Assembly: GCA_032622095.1 (NCBI GenBank)
Contig: CP136066.1
Span: 2,879,784 to 2,943,783 of the forward strand
Reading direction: 5' to 3'
DNA: 64,000 nt
Origin: Siphonodentalium dalli
Lineage: Eukaryota; Mollusca; Scaphopoda; Gadilida; Siphonodentaliidae
The position numbers were made by a program, and so were the translations under genes. Every line of letters begins with the position of its first letter. Within the stretch, counting starts at the first letter, position 1. The notes below the pieces were generated by a model, which saw only the letters and a program-made list of their open reading frames with translations, did not search any database and was not told the origin of the DNA. Below, piece by piece: positions 23,105-31,962 of the stretch.

Positions 23105-23205
23105 TGTAAAAAATTGTTAGGCCAAAGCATTCTCTTATATATGCGAGGCGACATATGGTCGACTCGCATATATAAGAGAATACATTGGCACAGGGTAAAA
23201 AAAAT
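23105..23205. mobile_element. Palindromic MITE core, partial copy
   Basis: The arms CATTCTCTTATATATGCGAG and the complement to CATTGGCACAGGG surround GCGACATATGGTCG. Upstream A-rich sequence (TAAAATTGTTAAAGAAT) matches the flanks of the copies at 36.1 and 50.5 kb. The piggyBac-type termini are not seen. Confidence 0.6.
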
Positions 23206-23485
23206 CCCGATTTACGACTGGATTGAATATGGCGGGTCATAATATAAATTGAGGAATGATGTTTCCCACGATGAACTAGATGTACTATTTGAATGTATGC
23301 AAATTAGCATGACAATACGAATAATCAGTAAATAGAACATTTATGCATGTTGAAATTAATATTCCTAACTGCGCGGCATCTGGACTGTATCTCACTAGCT
23401 GTTGATATTTCAGTGCATGAACCAATTCTGGTTAGAGACACACCGACGTTATAAATTCATTGGACATTTGCCCCCATTTTTGCTC

Positions 23486-23945
23486 GTACTGTGATGCCCT
23501 AAGTAAATGACCCACTAACTGGGGTTATAATATGTTTATAACTGTGGTCAAACCGTAACCGGACCGAAGTTACCATAGTTATATCACTTGACTGCTGTTA
23601 CACAGCACATACTTTAAATGCTGACATTCCTGTATTTGACTTGTGATGGCGAAAAGTCTAGCCACGAGTGATGGATCTGTGAGTGGATGGTATATGTATG
23701 ACCGTATACTTGACAAACAGTCATGGCAACTAAAAGACGACACAACAATACATAGTATACCATGTACATGTTTGTTCCGCTAAAACAGATACCAGTTTAA
23801 CCGCGAATGTTATGTTTTAACCGCACAATCAACCAGTTGTGGAATACGGTTTAACTGCATCTTATAACCGCAGTTAACATTAAGCGAAATGCGGTTAAAC
23901 TGGGGTGTCACCCCAGTTAGATGGACCATTTACGTAGGGCAGTAC
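23486..23945. mobile_element. Inverted-repeat element, GTACTG...GCCCTA ends
   Basis: The left arm reads GTACTG, a short insertion, then GCCCTAAGTAAATGACCC and CTAACTGGGG. The right arm is the complement (CCCCAGTTAGATGGACCATT, TACGTAGGGCAGTAC). The interior is rich in GGTTAA/TTAACC words. At 460 bp with no coding capacity it is a MITE candidate; the target duplication is unresolved. Confidence 0.55.
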
Positions 23946-23975
23946 AATACCTCCCACTGATCGGTACCGCCAATC

Positions 23976-24083
23976 TATTAAAGTGTTTGAAAAAGATTCG
24001 ATTTTCGATTCGATTTCAAATAATTTTCATGATCCGATTCGAGATTCGACGTTGAAATTGCCGATTCGTCGGGCCCTACCCTG
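23976..24083. repeat. Possible hAT-type terminal fragment
   Basis: GTGTTTGAAAAAGATTCGAT with repeated GATTCGA words, ending ATTCGTCGGGCCCTACCCTG. The outward sequence CAGGGTAGGGCCC resembles hAT termini. Weak evidence only. Confidence 0.3.
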
Positions 24084-24178
24084 TGGTTATTCTAGTAGCG
24101 TTCTTTAATGTGCATACCGATGCATGTACACAGTCCGCCATTAATGTCCTCGCCAATCGGACAGCATACTGCACAGGT

Positions 24179-24362
24179 CTACCCCGCTGGACAAAACAAG
24201 TGTCCATTGGCACCGCGTTGTATTTGCCGTTTGGCCGCGGTGTCGGAGTTTGTAACTGCAGTTGAGCACCGCGGCCGAACGGCAAGTACATCGCGGCCGA
24301 ACAGCAAGTACACTGCGACCGAAATGCAACTACACCGCAGCCGAACGGCATGCACACCTTGG
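24179..24362. mobile_element. CCCTGCTG-family MITE, copy 4, partial
   Basis: It starts CCCCGCTGGACAAAACAAG and continues through the family's GC-rich modules (GCGGCCGAACGGCAAGTACA, repeated with variation three to four times) to GGTTAGATTTCTGGTTTGTA. The far terminus is missing. Confidence 0.7.
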
Positions 24363-24987
24363 TTAGATTTCTGGTTTGTATTATAATTAATGTGATAATA
24401 TATATTTAAACTCACCGGTCAAGATGTCGGGTGCGTGTGCAGTCTGTGTTGATTATATATCAACAAAATGTCATGAAATTATACGTTTTGTTAGAAGTAG
24501 ATCTGGATTGAAAGAGGCCGGGCGATGACGTAGACTCCCATAATTCCGCTGAATCTCCGTGGGTTTCCGGTCTTGTTCGTGTGCTTCCGTAAATTCATCA
24601 ACATTACTAATAGAGTTACCGTTCTTCAGTTAGCTAACTAGAGAAGGCATTACATCCATTGCTTAAGGTTAAAATAATTTCTTCTGCAAGCAGGAACGTA
24701 AACAGGCTATAATTTCGCGATTGTTACTTACAAAACCCATAAATACAACACTCGTACCCACTTTAAGAAAAAGAACGACTAACCTACATTGTACTCTAAA
24801 ATTGAGGGAAGGTGTATACCAATATCACTTGACGCAAAATGAGGTAGTAAATTCCCAGAGACATGGTTAACACCTCTCCGTAACTTCTCAACGGATACCT
24901 CTCTAATGAGTTCCAATAACCGATATATATATGTTCAACAGGCGAATGCAAGACAATGCGCGACTGCAAAAATAAATATTTAAAAAC
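24363..24987. other. Unassigned sequence
   Basis: No gene or repeat recognised. Confidence 0.4.
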
Positions 24988-25126
24988 AAGTTAGTCCTGA
25001 CATTAGGGGATACAGCGGTATCCTCCAATTTAAACAGGTGAACGGAAAAGTATGTAGTTAAAATCAAGTTGGTCCTGAAGTTTGGGGATTCAGCTGGATC
25101 CTCCAATTTTGAACAGGTGAACGGCG
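24988..25126. repeat. Two-copy tandem duplication, ~70 bp
   Basis: GATCCTCCAATTTTGAACAG and ATCCTCCAATTTAAACAGGT are the ends of two adjacent diverged units, each beginning with TTAGTCCTGA or TTGGTCCTGA. They lie immediately left of the TatD fragment. Confidence 0.6.
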
Positions 25127-25149
25127 TTGAAGGTTGTAACTGCTAGAAT

Positions 25150-25464
25150 TTACTTCAATGCCATACGTCTGATATCTGATACTTGCATGGCCACCTGACC
25201 CAGGTGTGTGGGGGTCTTTGCCCGTAGACCCAGTCTCTCTCCGAAGAATGAGGCGTCTGTTTCCAGCAGAAGTCGGTCCAGCGGGACCGAGCGTAGCCCT
25301 TCCTCTTGGACTGGCGAAAAGTCATAGCAGGCGGCGGTGTAGCCAAAATAGCTGGCAGGGATATATCTGGTCCAGTCTGCCACCAGTTCTGCATTCCCCA
25401 TAAACCAGTGTATGTGGAATTCCTGCATCGAGGAGGAAATTTGTCGGCATTTCTCCAAGTGCAA
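25150..25464 (-). pseudogene. TatD-family nuclease (TATDN-like) C-terminal fragment
   Basis: TatD proteins are metal-dependent DNases with a TIM-barrel fold. This frame holds only the C-terminal third. FHIHWFMGNAELV at residues 16-28 fits the barrel strand bearing a metal-binding His (H19). PLDRLLLETDA at 61-71 is the family signature, with the catalytic Asp at D70. The end, VAMQVSDIRRMA, fits the closing helix. The usual HCF after the His is HWF here. The N-terminal two thirds are absent, and the recognisable part stops within a few bases of the recombinase fragment that begins on the opposite strand at about 25467. The local ATG lies outside the homology and is not a trusted start. It could instead be a last exon of a spliced gene, but no acceptor is visible upstream, so a truncated copy is favoured. 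Confidence 0.65.
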
Positions 25465-25466
25465 TG

Positions 25467-26066
25467 TTTATTTCAGAAACCCAAAGCTTCAGTCAGCATG
25501 GATAGTGAAGTATGGTTTGAAAAGAAGGCAGTTGGAGTGAACAAATTTCTGAAATAATGCCGAGAATATCCAAAAAAGCCAATGTATCGACCAGATATAC
25601 TAATCACAAGGTCAGGGCAACAGCAATAACACTGTTGTCGCATGCGGGTGTCGAAACACGGAAGATCACGAAAGTGTCCGGTCATCGTAATGAAGCTTCT
25701 ATCAAAAGCTACAATGCTGACAGTTCGGATCTACAAAAACAACATTACGCAAGAGTTTTGCAGAGAATAGATGAAAATCTATAAAATGAACATATTATCC
25801 CAATTGTGGCAACCGATGTCCCCAGGGTCAATCAGACGCAGCATATAAGTTTACAGATTGTGACCTCCAGTACGGGAAGTTCACAGATTGTTCCAGTGAG
25901 AAGAAGCAACATACAAATAAATAACACTACATGCGCTACTAGAAGTAGAATTATAACAGTTGAATCAACTCCAAGACCCAGTACCAAACAAGCTGGCCAG
26001 TTTTCTTTCAATATTTGTGAAGTTGCCATTTACAACTATTATGACCACCAGGACAATGCATACTAG
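25467..26066 (+). pseudogene. Crypton-type tyrosine recombinase, C-terminal part, broken
   Basis: The frame from 25557 contains the tyrosine-recombinase core: HKVR (His 17, Arg 20 counted from the ATG at 25557), SGHR (His 43, Arg 44) and a candidate nucleophile Tyr 52 in IKSYN. Similar DUF3504/KIAA1958-like proteins are Crypton-derived and common in invertebrates. Just upstream, 25467-25554 encodes EVWFEKKAVGVNKFLK in another frame. That matches the segment normally preceding the core, so a frame change lies at about 25555. After the TAA at 25782-25784 the same frame stays open to 26066. It ends in a family-like tail (FNICEVAIYNYY), which suggests an internal stop. The N-terminal DNA-binding half is missing. 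Decayed element remnant, fairly secure as to family. Confidence 0.75.
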
Positions 26067-27480
26067 CTCAAATTGCTGTTGTTTAAAACAAAATATGTAA
26101 ACAATTTGGACATCATTTTGAACTAATGTCTTCTGAACTTGAAGTTTTGTAGACTAATTTGTTATTTTGTCCATTTTCTAGCCAGGTCACTGCCAGTGCC
26201 AGCAGCCTTGTGCATTTGAATCATTGTCAATGAAATCTATGTGACTGAAATTAAATAAAATTATTCGTCATTCCAATTTATGAAGTTATGGAAAAGAGTA
26301 CTCACCATATCCAACAGTCCAACTCATTGCACGCATATAAGACGCTAATACATGTATTTAATATATAATGTAGGATAACGTTTTGTGGCCGACATTCAAT
26401 GTCTGCCGTTTAGTCAGTCCGCCCGTCCGCCTGTTTGCGTCTGTTTTCCGCGATAGATTTTTATGTCTCACCTGGATGCCATAATTTGTGTATACTATAT
26501 TTAATATGTAAAATACGCATGTGATAACGCGGAAATATATAAAATATAGGAATGTATGCGCCCGATGCGATCTCGGTGGATTCCGATAACTCCCGCTAAC
26601 AACAAGGGCACCTCCGATGTTTATGTACACAATATAACCTTACTACGACTGTTGTTGAATTTATAGTTGTAAATTTTGGGCTTTGTAAGTGTATACCATC
26701 ATGTAATCAATTCATGATATTCAGGATTCTCTACAATTTTATTTACACTAATTTTATTTTTGACTGGCTAAAACTGCTTCTACAGCAGACTGTCTGTTCA
26801 TCATTAGCATAATATAAGCTTCCGGTGAGCAAGGCAGGGTACCTTGTTTGTGGGCCCAGGACACTGTGGCATCACCTGCTCATTCTGTATATGGGCACCA
26901 TAAAACACACGATATCAATTGGTTTCAAATATAGGAATCTTGGAACGTGTATTGTAATTTGTATAGTTTCTTCAAGATTTAAATACATCACCGAAACAAA
27001 AATGGAAGTTTCACTTTCAAAATTCAAGTTTCTCTTGAAATTACCGTCAAATATCCCACACTTTACAACGTTATCAGTTTCCTTCTTTTTATTCTTGTGA
27101 TTTTTAATTGCGCTGTACTGTCCTTATTGGTGGACAATGTCGTCTATTTATCGAAAATATGTACAACGTTTCGACAAACATAACAAGAAATGTTTTCGAC
27201 TGCAACTGGGTTTCCAATGCGCATGTCCATGGACTAAAATATAATCGAATTCGGCCCAAACGTACCCGAACACTCCACTATGGGCCAGCCCGCCCCACGG
27301 GAAATTTGTTACGGAGCAGTGTTCCGAATAACGTAATGAACAAACCCTCGATTTGTGCACGGTGACAACGGTAAAATGAAAGTCTCGATTCGTGTCATGA
27401 AAATGACTAAATGATACTTTTTATACAGTTTTTTTTGCAAATTCCTTGCCAGATAGAATTACAATGGAGATAAACGTACG
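26067..27480. other. Unassigned sequence
   Basis: No convincing exon or element. The 26358-26630 and 26825-27100 frames lack supporting features. Confidence 0.4.
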
Positions 27481-27484
27481 TGTA

Positions 27485-27604
27485 CCTTGCTTCGTTGTAC
27501 ATTCTGGGATTCGAGCATGAAAACAGTTTGTGAACTCGCCGACAAGCCGGCTCGTTCACAATCTCTGTTCATGCTCGAATCCCAGAATGTACAACACAGC
27601 AGGG
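27485..27604. mobile_element. Foldback MITE, CCCTGCTG-like ends
   Basis: A 120-bp near-perfect hairpin. The arms are GTACATTCTGGGATTCGAGC with CATGAAAACAG and their complements, around GCCGACAAGCCGGC. TA flanks lie at 27483-27484 and 27605-27606. The outermost bases (CCTTGCTTCG left, complement of CCCTGCTGTG right) resemble the CCCTGCTG MITE family, hinting at mobilisation by the same transposase. Confidence 0.75.
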
Positions 27605-27639
27605 TATGTTTATCTCATAATTTGAGCTATCATAATATA

Positions 27640-27812
27640 TTTTCTATAAGTCTGAAAATTCCAACCGATTTATATTCAACACTCGATCGGTCTATGACTT
27701 GTAGAATCCAATTGTCGAAAATGTTACCAAGATGAGTGAAAGAAAAGCAGCAACCCCTCCCAACTGCCGCCTCGCCCTTGATGAACGCAACTCATTATCC
27801 TGAGGCCCATCT
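27640..27812. repeat. Paralogous block, copy 1 (partner at 35.86 kb)
   Basis: CGATCGGTCTATGA, AAAATGTTACCA, ATGAGTGAAA, ACTGCCGCCTCG, TGAACG and ATTATCC occur in the same order as at 35860-36035. In one frame both read TAAS.L.N.T.YPEA, so a decayed exon is possible, but this copy has a stop soon after. Confidence 0.5.
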
Positions 27813-28800
27813 AATCTAAATAAAAATGTCCATCAATTCATAACGATAAGTATAACATCGCGTCGTGTGAGAATCAGCTGATTTATCATTTTGGTGGGAA
27901 ATCGATGTTGAAATTTCGTGACGGGAATTACCAAGTAAGTGTTCAGTGTTTGTCGTCATGTTTTAAAATATTAAAGCTAACTAAAATATTATTATATTCG
28001 AAGTCTCAGTTCTAGAAACTCGCCAGTTTTATAATAAAAGACAAAAATGTGTTTAGAGATAGAACCTTTGCTTACGAAACCATCGTCTCGCTTCCGGATC
28101 AGAGTGCACATGGAGATATAACCCTCTAGCCTTAATTTTCCTCCATTTTGTGTAGGCCCATTGTCCGATAGTACATCAGATAGATACAATATATAGATAT
28201 AATTTGTTGTGTGATATTCCATTTCCCGTATTGTAATAGGGTTAATTGTATAGATAAGCACAATACATGGGAGACATAAATTATATAGTGTAAGAGCACA
28301 CAAGCATAATTAGCACGATCATATTCTTAATTGGTTATGACTGGTAGCTACCATTGTATGAGTGAGGGAGAATCCGACCAGTATCAGTATATAGTAAACT
28401 ATAGAATGATACACGTCATACATAAGAGTATCGTGGTATCTCAGACCTAAATGGACACGTGATACCACCGACACTAGGAAACAAGAAAACCATAGTTAGA
28501 AATGGTAACGCCACCAAGATTATGGTATTACATATAAATAGAAATTATAAAAAATACATAAAATATTTTGATAACAATTGCGTTTAAACAAGTAATCCTT
28601 CAAATTATTACTAACAAAGTAAACGACTGTGGGGTCACTCAACAGATTATAAAGACTTGAACATAGTATACTGTAAATACTAAAATTTAAATGAAATAAT
28701 TAAAAGATAAAATTTAGCAAGTAGTAAAAGTTAATTTTCTCATTTTTGTTTTGGTTAAATAAAGCAATAATTTAAATGTAACATTTGGTTTAAAAAAAAT
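27813..28800. other. Unassigned AT-rich sequence
   Basis: No gene or named repeat recognised. Confidence 0.4.
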
Positions 28801-28802
28801 GA

Positions 28803-29075
28803 TTGACCGTGGCTCTTCCAATAATTGCGCGACTGACCTGGTCAATTGTTCTTAAGAAGTTGTTTTGAGAATTACTATGGAGGGAAATAGTTGTGGCTGT
28901 GGCTTCGCAAGTAATTACCTTGGTGACGTGATGTTAACAAATCTGAACTCCAGTTAACCAAGGACGCTTCATACCAAATATAAGGTAAATTATTAATTCT
29001 TTAGAAGTTGTTTTAAGATTCCTTTGGAGGGAAAGAATTGTGGTGCTGGCTTCGCAACTATTTGACCTCATTGTA
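28803..29075. repeat. Two-copy duplication around GAAGTTGTTTT
   Basis: AAGAAGTTGTTTTGAGAATT with GGAGGGAAATAGTTGTGGCT near 28855 matches TAGAAGTTGTTTTAAGATTC with GGAGGGAAAGAATTGTGGTG near 29002. Both are followed by GGCTTCGCAA. Period about 147 bp, non-coding. Confidence 0.6.
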
Positions 29076-29096
29076 ACAAATATAAATATTAGTCAC

Positions 29097-29427
29097 TCAG
29101 GCAATAGATCTATCTATTCTGTATATTAACTTATTGGGTCTTACGTGTCTTGAGATGTCTAAATAGTTTTCGATGGACAGATCGCGCAAGGGACCCACGC
29201 CAATCTTCTCTGTTGGGATTCCAATTGTTGGCTCATTAAATAGGCACATATGCTTAAGATACAGTCGCACGTTCCCGTAAGTCGGGTTTTGATTCCAGTT
29301 AATGAAAATATCATTGAAATAATCGGTTTCCCCCAATAAACATCCATATATTGAATATCCATGTTTTGGAGCAGAATTAGGCAGTCCATATTGGACGCCA
29401 TCATGGAATTTATTTTGTTTTAATTTT
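29097..29427 (-). CDS. Unidentified coding-like frame, about 105 codons
   Basis: A minus-strand frame is open from about 29427 to the stop at 29097-29099, with no ATG near its start. Its composition looks protein-like: DGVQYGLPNSAPKHGYSIYG, then ETDYFNDIFINWNQNPTYGN, then NEPTIGIPTEKIGVGPLRDL. Aromatic, Gly, Pro and Asn residues are spread as in a globular protein. I do not recognise a family and claim no function. No AG acceptor is visible at the upstream edge and no donor has been fixed. It could be a terminal exon, a retro-inserted gene fragment or a remnant of a transposon protein. It lies about 60 bp from a tandem trio of mariner-type MITEs. Confidence 0.35.
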
Positions 29428-29490
29428 CACACATAATTATTAGTTATATGGATGGAGTTCTCATTAAACCTCACATCCTTGTATTGGTTA

Positions 29491-29619
29491 CAGTAATACC
29501 CAAAGTAATTGACCACTTAACCACATCAGAATTATTGGTAATTTTTCAGGATTTGAAATCCTGAAAATTTACCAATAATTTTGCTGTGGTCAAGTGGTCA
29601 ATTACTTTGGACATTACTG
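29491..29619. mobile_element. mariner-type foldback MITE, unit 1
   Basis: CAGTAATACCCAAAGTAATT runs into GACCACTTAACCACA, and the right half is the complement, ending CATTACTG. TA flanks both sides, as expected of Tc1/mariner elements. The whole 129 bp folds into one hairpin. The first of three units in tandem. Confidence 0.8.
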
Positions 29620-29665
29620 TATGAGGATTGAGTTATCATTAAACCTCAAATCCTTATATTGGTTA

Positions 29666-29790
29666 CAGTAATGCCCAAAGTAATTGACCACTTAACCACA
29701 GCAGAATTATGTATTTTTTCAGCATTTACAATCCTCAAATTACCCATTATTCTGCTGTGGTTAAGTGGTCAATTGCTTTGAACATTACTG
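29666..29790. mobile_element. mariner-type foldback MITE, unit 2
   Basis: Same ends and TA flanks as unit 1. The spacer (TATGAGGATTGAGTTATCAT...) is also shared between units, so the array grew by tandem duplication of element plus spacer, not by repeated insertion. Confidence 0.8.
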
Positions 29791-29836
29791 TATGATGATT
29801 GAGTTATCATTAAACCTCAAATCCTTATATTGGTTA

Positions 29837-29965
29837 CAGTAATGCCCAAAGTAATTGACCCTTCAACCACAGCATAATTATGGGTAATTTTTCAGGATTT
29901 AGAATCATGAAAAAATACACACAATGTTGCTGTGGTTAAGTGATCAATTACTTTGGACATTACTG
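29837..29965. mobile_element. mariner-type foldback MITE, unit 3
   Basis: Same ends with TA flanks. The centre has diverged more (GAAAAAATACACACAATGTT), weakening the hairpin loop. Array period is about 171-175 bp. Confidence 0.8.
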
Positions 29966-30129
29966 TATGTAGATGGAGTTAAACCTCACATCAGTGTGTT
30001 GGGGATTTGGACCTTGACTTGGGACCTTTGGTTTTTAACACAACAAATGCGCGTACACCTTATACACAAATTGTTTATGTAACCAGAGTTTTTCTTGGAT
30101 AAGATGAGTTTGAAGCCTGCTTACATTTC

Positions 30130-30960
30130 AAAATGTTGTCAGTTTTGTATTTTCTGCAGCGGATCTCGACGTGTTGAAGCAAAAGTTACAAAAGATAAAA
30201 TGTGTATGTGACGAGACTATAATACAAATGAAAAAAATAAATTGAGGGAGGGGTGGGCGATACAGGGAACTAAGGGTTGAACCGATATAAATTTGTAGAG
30301 CAATAACGACCAATGTTGACATATTATGCATATCAACTCTACTGTTGCAACAAGGCTATAAAATAGGGGGGTGTCAGAATCTTAGTCATCTCTATATAGT
30401 GCCAGAATAGTCATTTATGGAGTTCTATAAGATGTTGGGTTGGTTATATGGAATCGGAGAAAAAAGGGGTTTGTACCGATGAAGTTGATGAACTGACATA
30501 AATTAGTGGATCGATGTTGCCATGTAATGCATCGTGATCGACTGTACTAAAGCAGCAATTATATAAAATTGGGGGGGGGGGGGTATGAAATTATCTCTAT
30601 AGTTGGCACCAGGATTATATAGAAAGGAATAGCAATTGATATACATATACGGCATACTATAGTAATACCATAGACATATAAGTACAAGTATCACGAGATA
30701 AAATATTACGTAACATGACTATATATACCGATGAAAGAAATAAATAAATTGGACCGGGATTAGAGGTTGGGTTGGTTATATGTGGATAATTGGATATGGA
30801 ATTCATACCGATGAAACGATACAAATTAGTGGAGCGATAAAGACACTTAGTCAGGCTACGCGGGGGAAATAGGGGTTGATACGATAGACCAAAATAAATT
30901 TGTCGAGTGATAATGACCAATGTTGACGTATAAAGTAACGCGACTGTACTGTCACACAAT
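30130..30960. repeat. Degenerate repeat region, ~270-bp spacing
   Basis: ACGACCAATGTTGACATATT (30306) recurs in variant form as CGATGTTGCCATGTAATGCA (30512) and ATGACCAATGTTGACGTATA (30912). Each lies near a (G)n run or GGGG-rich stretch and a GTTGGGTTGGTTATATG-type word (30434, 30766). Non-coding; the poly-G run at 30571-30583 may be unstable. Confidence 0.5.
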
Positions 30961-31505
30961 TATCAGGTAGAACCGGTCAAATATGACAGGGTACAGCACG
31001 TAATTATTTCCTAGATCGAAGAAATGAATTTTTTTTTTCGATGATAAAATTTAACAATATTACATTAAACAATTTGCCATTAAAATCGATTTATGTCTAT
31101 AAAACTGTCATTTTTCAAAATTTTGAGCTGAAACTTGGTGTGTATGTGTGTAATACTGCTATATTCTTAAAATGACAGAGTTCAGCGCGTAATTATGTTT
31201 TAGATGGAAGAAATTGAATTTGTTTTCGATAACAAATTTACAGCGTGTACGGCCTACGGGTCATTGAGTATGCTCAATTTTTGTAAACAAACTTTTGTCA
31301 ATAGCCGTTTTGGTCAAACTAAACCTTCTTCGACCGGGACAGCAGATCCGAATAGTAGCTAAGATGTATTTAGATAGAATTATCAAAAGAATATGACCGA
31401 TCAGGGTACATTTTAACAGAATAGAGTGGAGAAATCTTGGTGATAATTCCAGAAAATAAAGATGTAGGAGAATCACAATTAAACTTCCCACAATGCACTT
31501 CACTA

Positions 31506-31962
31506 AACCAGGGGTTCTAAATGGGTAACACATTATTTTCAGTCTATCAGATTATTTATATTTTCAACAACAAGTGACTTTAAGTTTACAATTTCAGCCT
31601 GTCCTGACTCTATCGATACGATTTAACACATTTTCAAAAACGTATTATACACCGGTGGCGTTAACTTTACAATTTAAGCATCTACGTGATTCTATCGGTA
31701 CGATTGCGTAAGGTACAAACAAGAATACATCAGGGGCTCCCAATGGGTTATATATTATTTTCAGTCTATCAAATTATTTATATTTTCAACAACATATTAT
31801 TACACCGGTGACTTTAAGTTTAAAATTTCAGCCTGTCCTGACTCTATCGATACGATTTATCATATTTTCATAAACATATTATACACCGGTGGCGTTAACG
31901 TTACAATTTCGGCATCTACGTGATTCTATCGGTACGATTGAGTAAGGTACACAAAATCTCCA
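31506..31962. repeat. Two-copy tandem duplication, ~228 bp
   Basis: CAGCCTGTCCTGACTCTATC, TTATACACCGGTGGCGTTAA and CATCTACGTGATTCTATCGG occur in the same order in both halves, with junction at about 31734. Divergence is low, so the duplication is relatively recent. Confidence 0.8.

Noticed and set aside
31261-31533. Minus-strand 90-codon frame with hydrophobic N-terminus
   Set aside because: Hydrophobicity follows from the AT-rich composition; no splice partner or domain, and it overlaps a tandem duplication.
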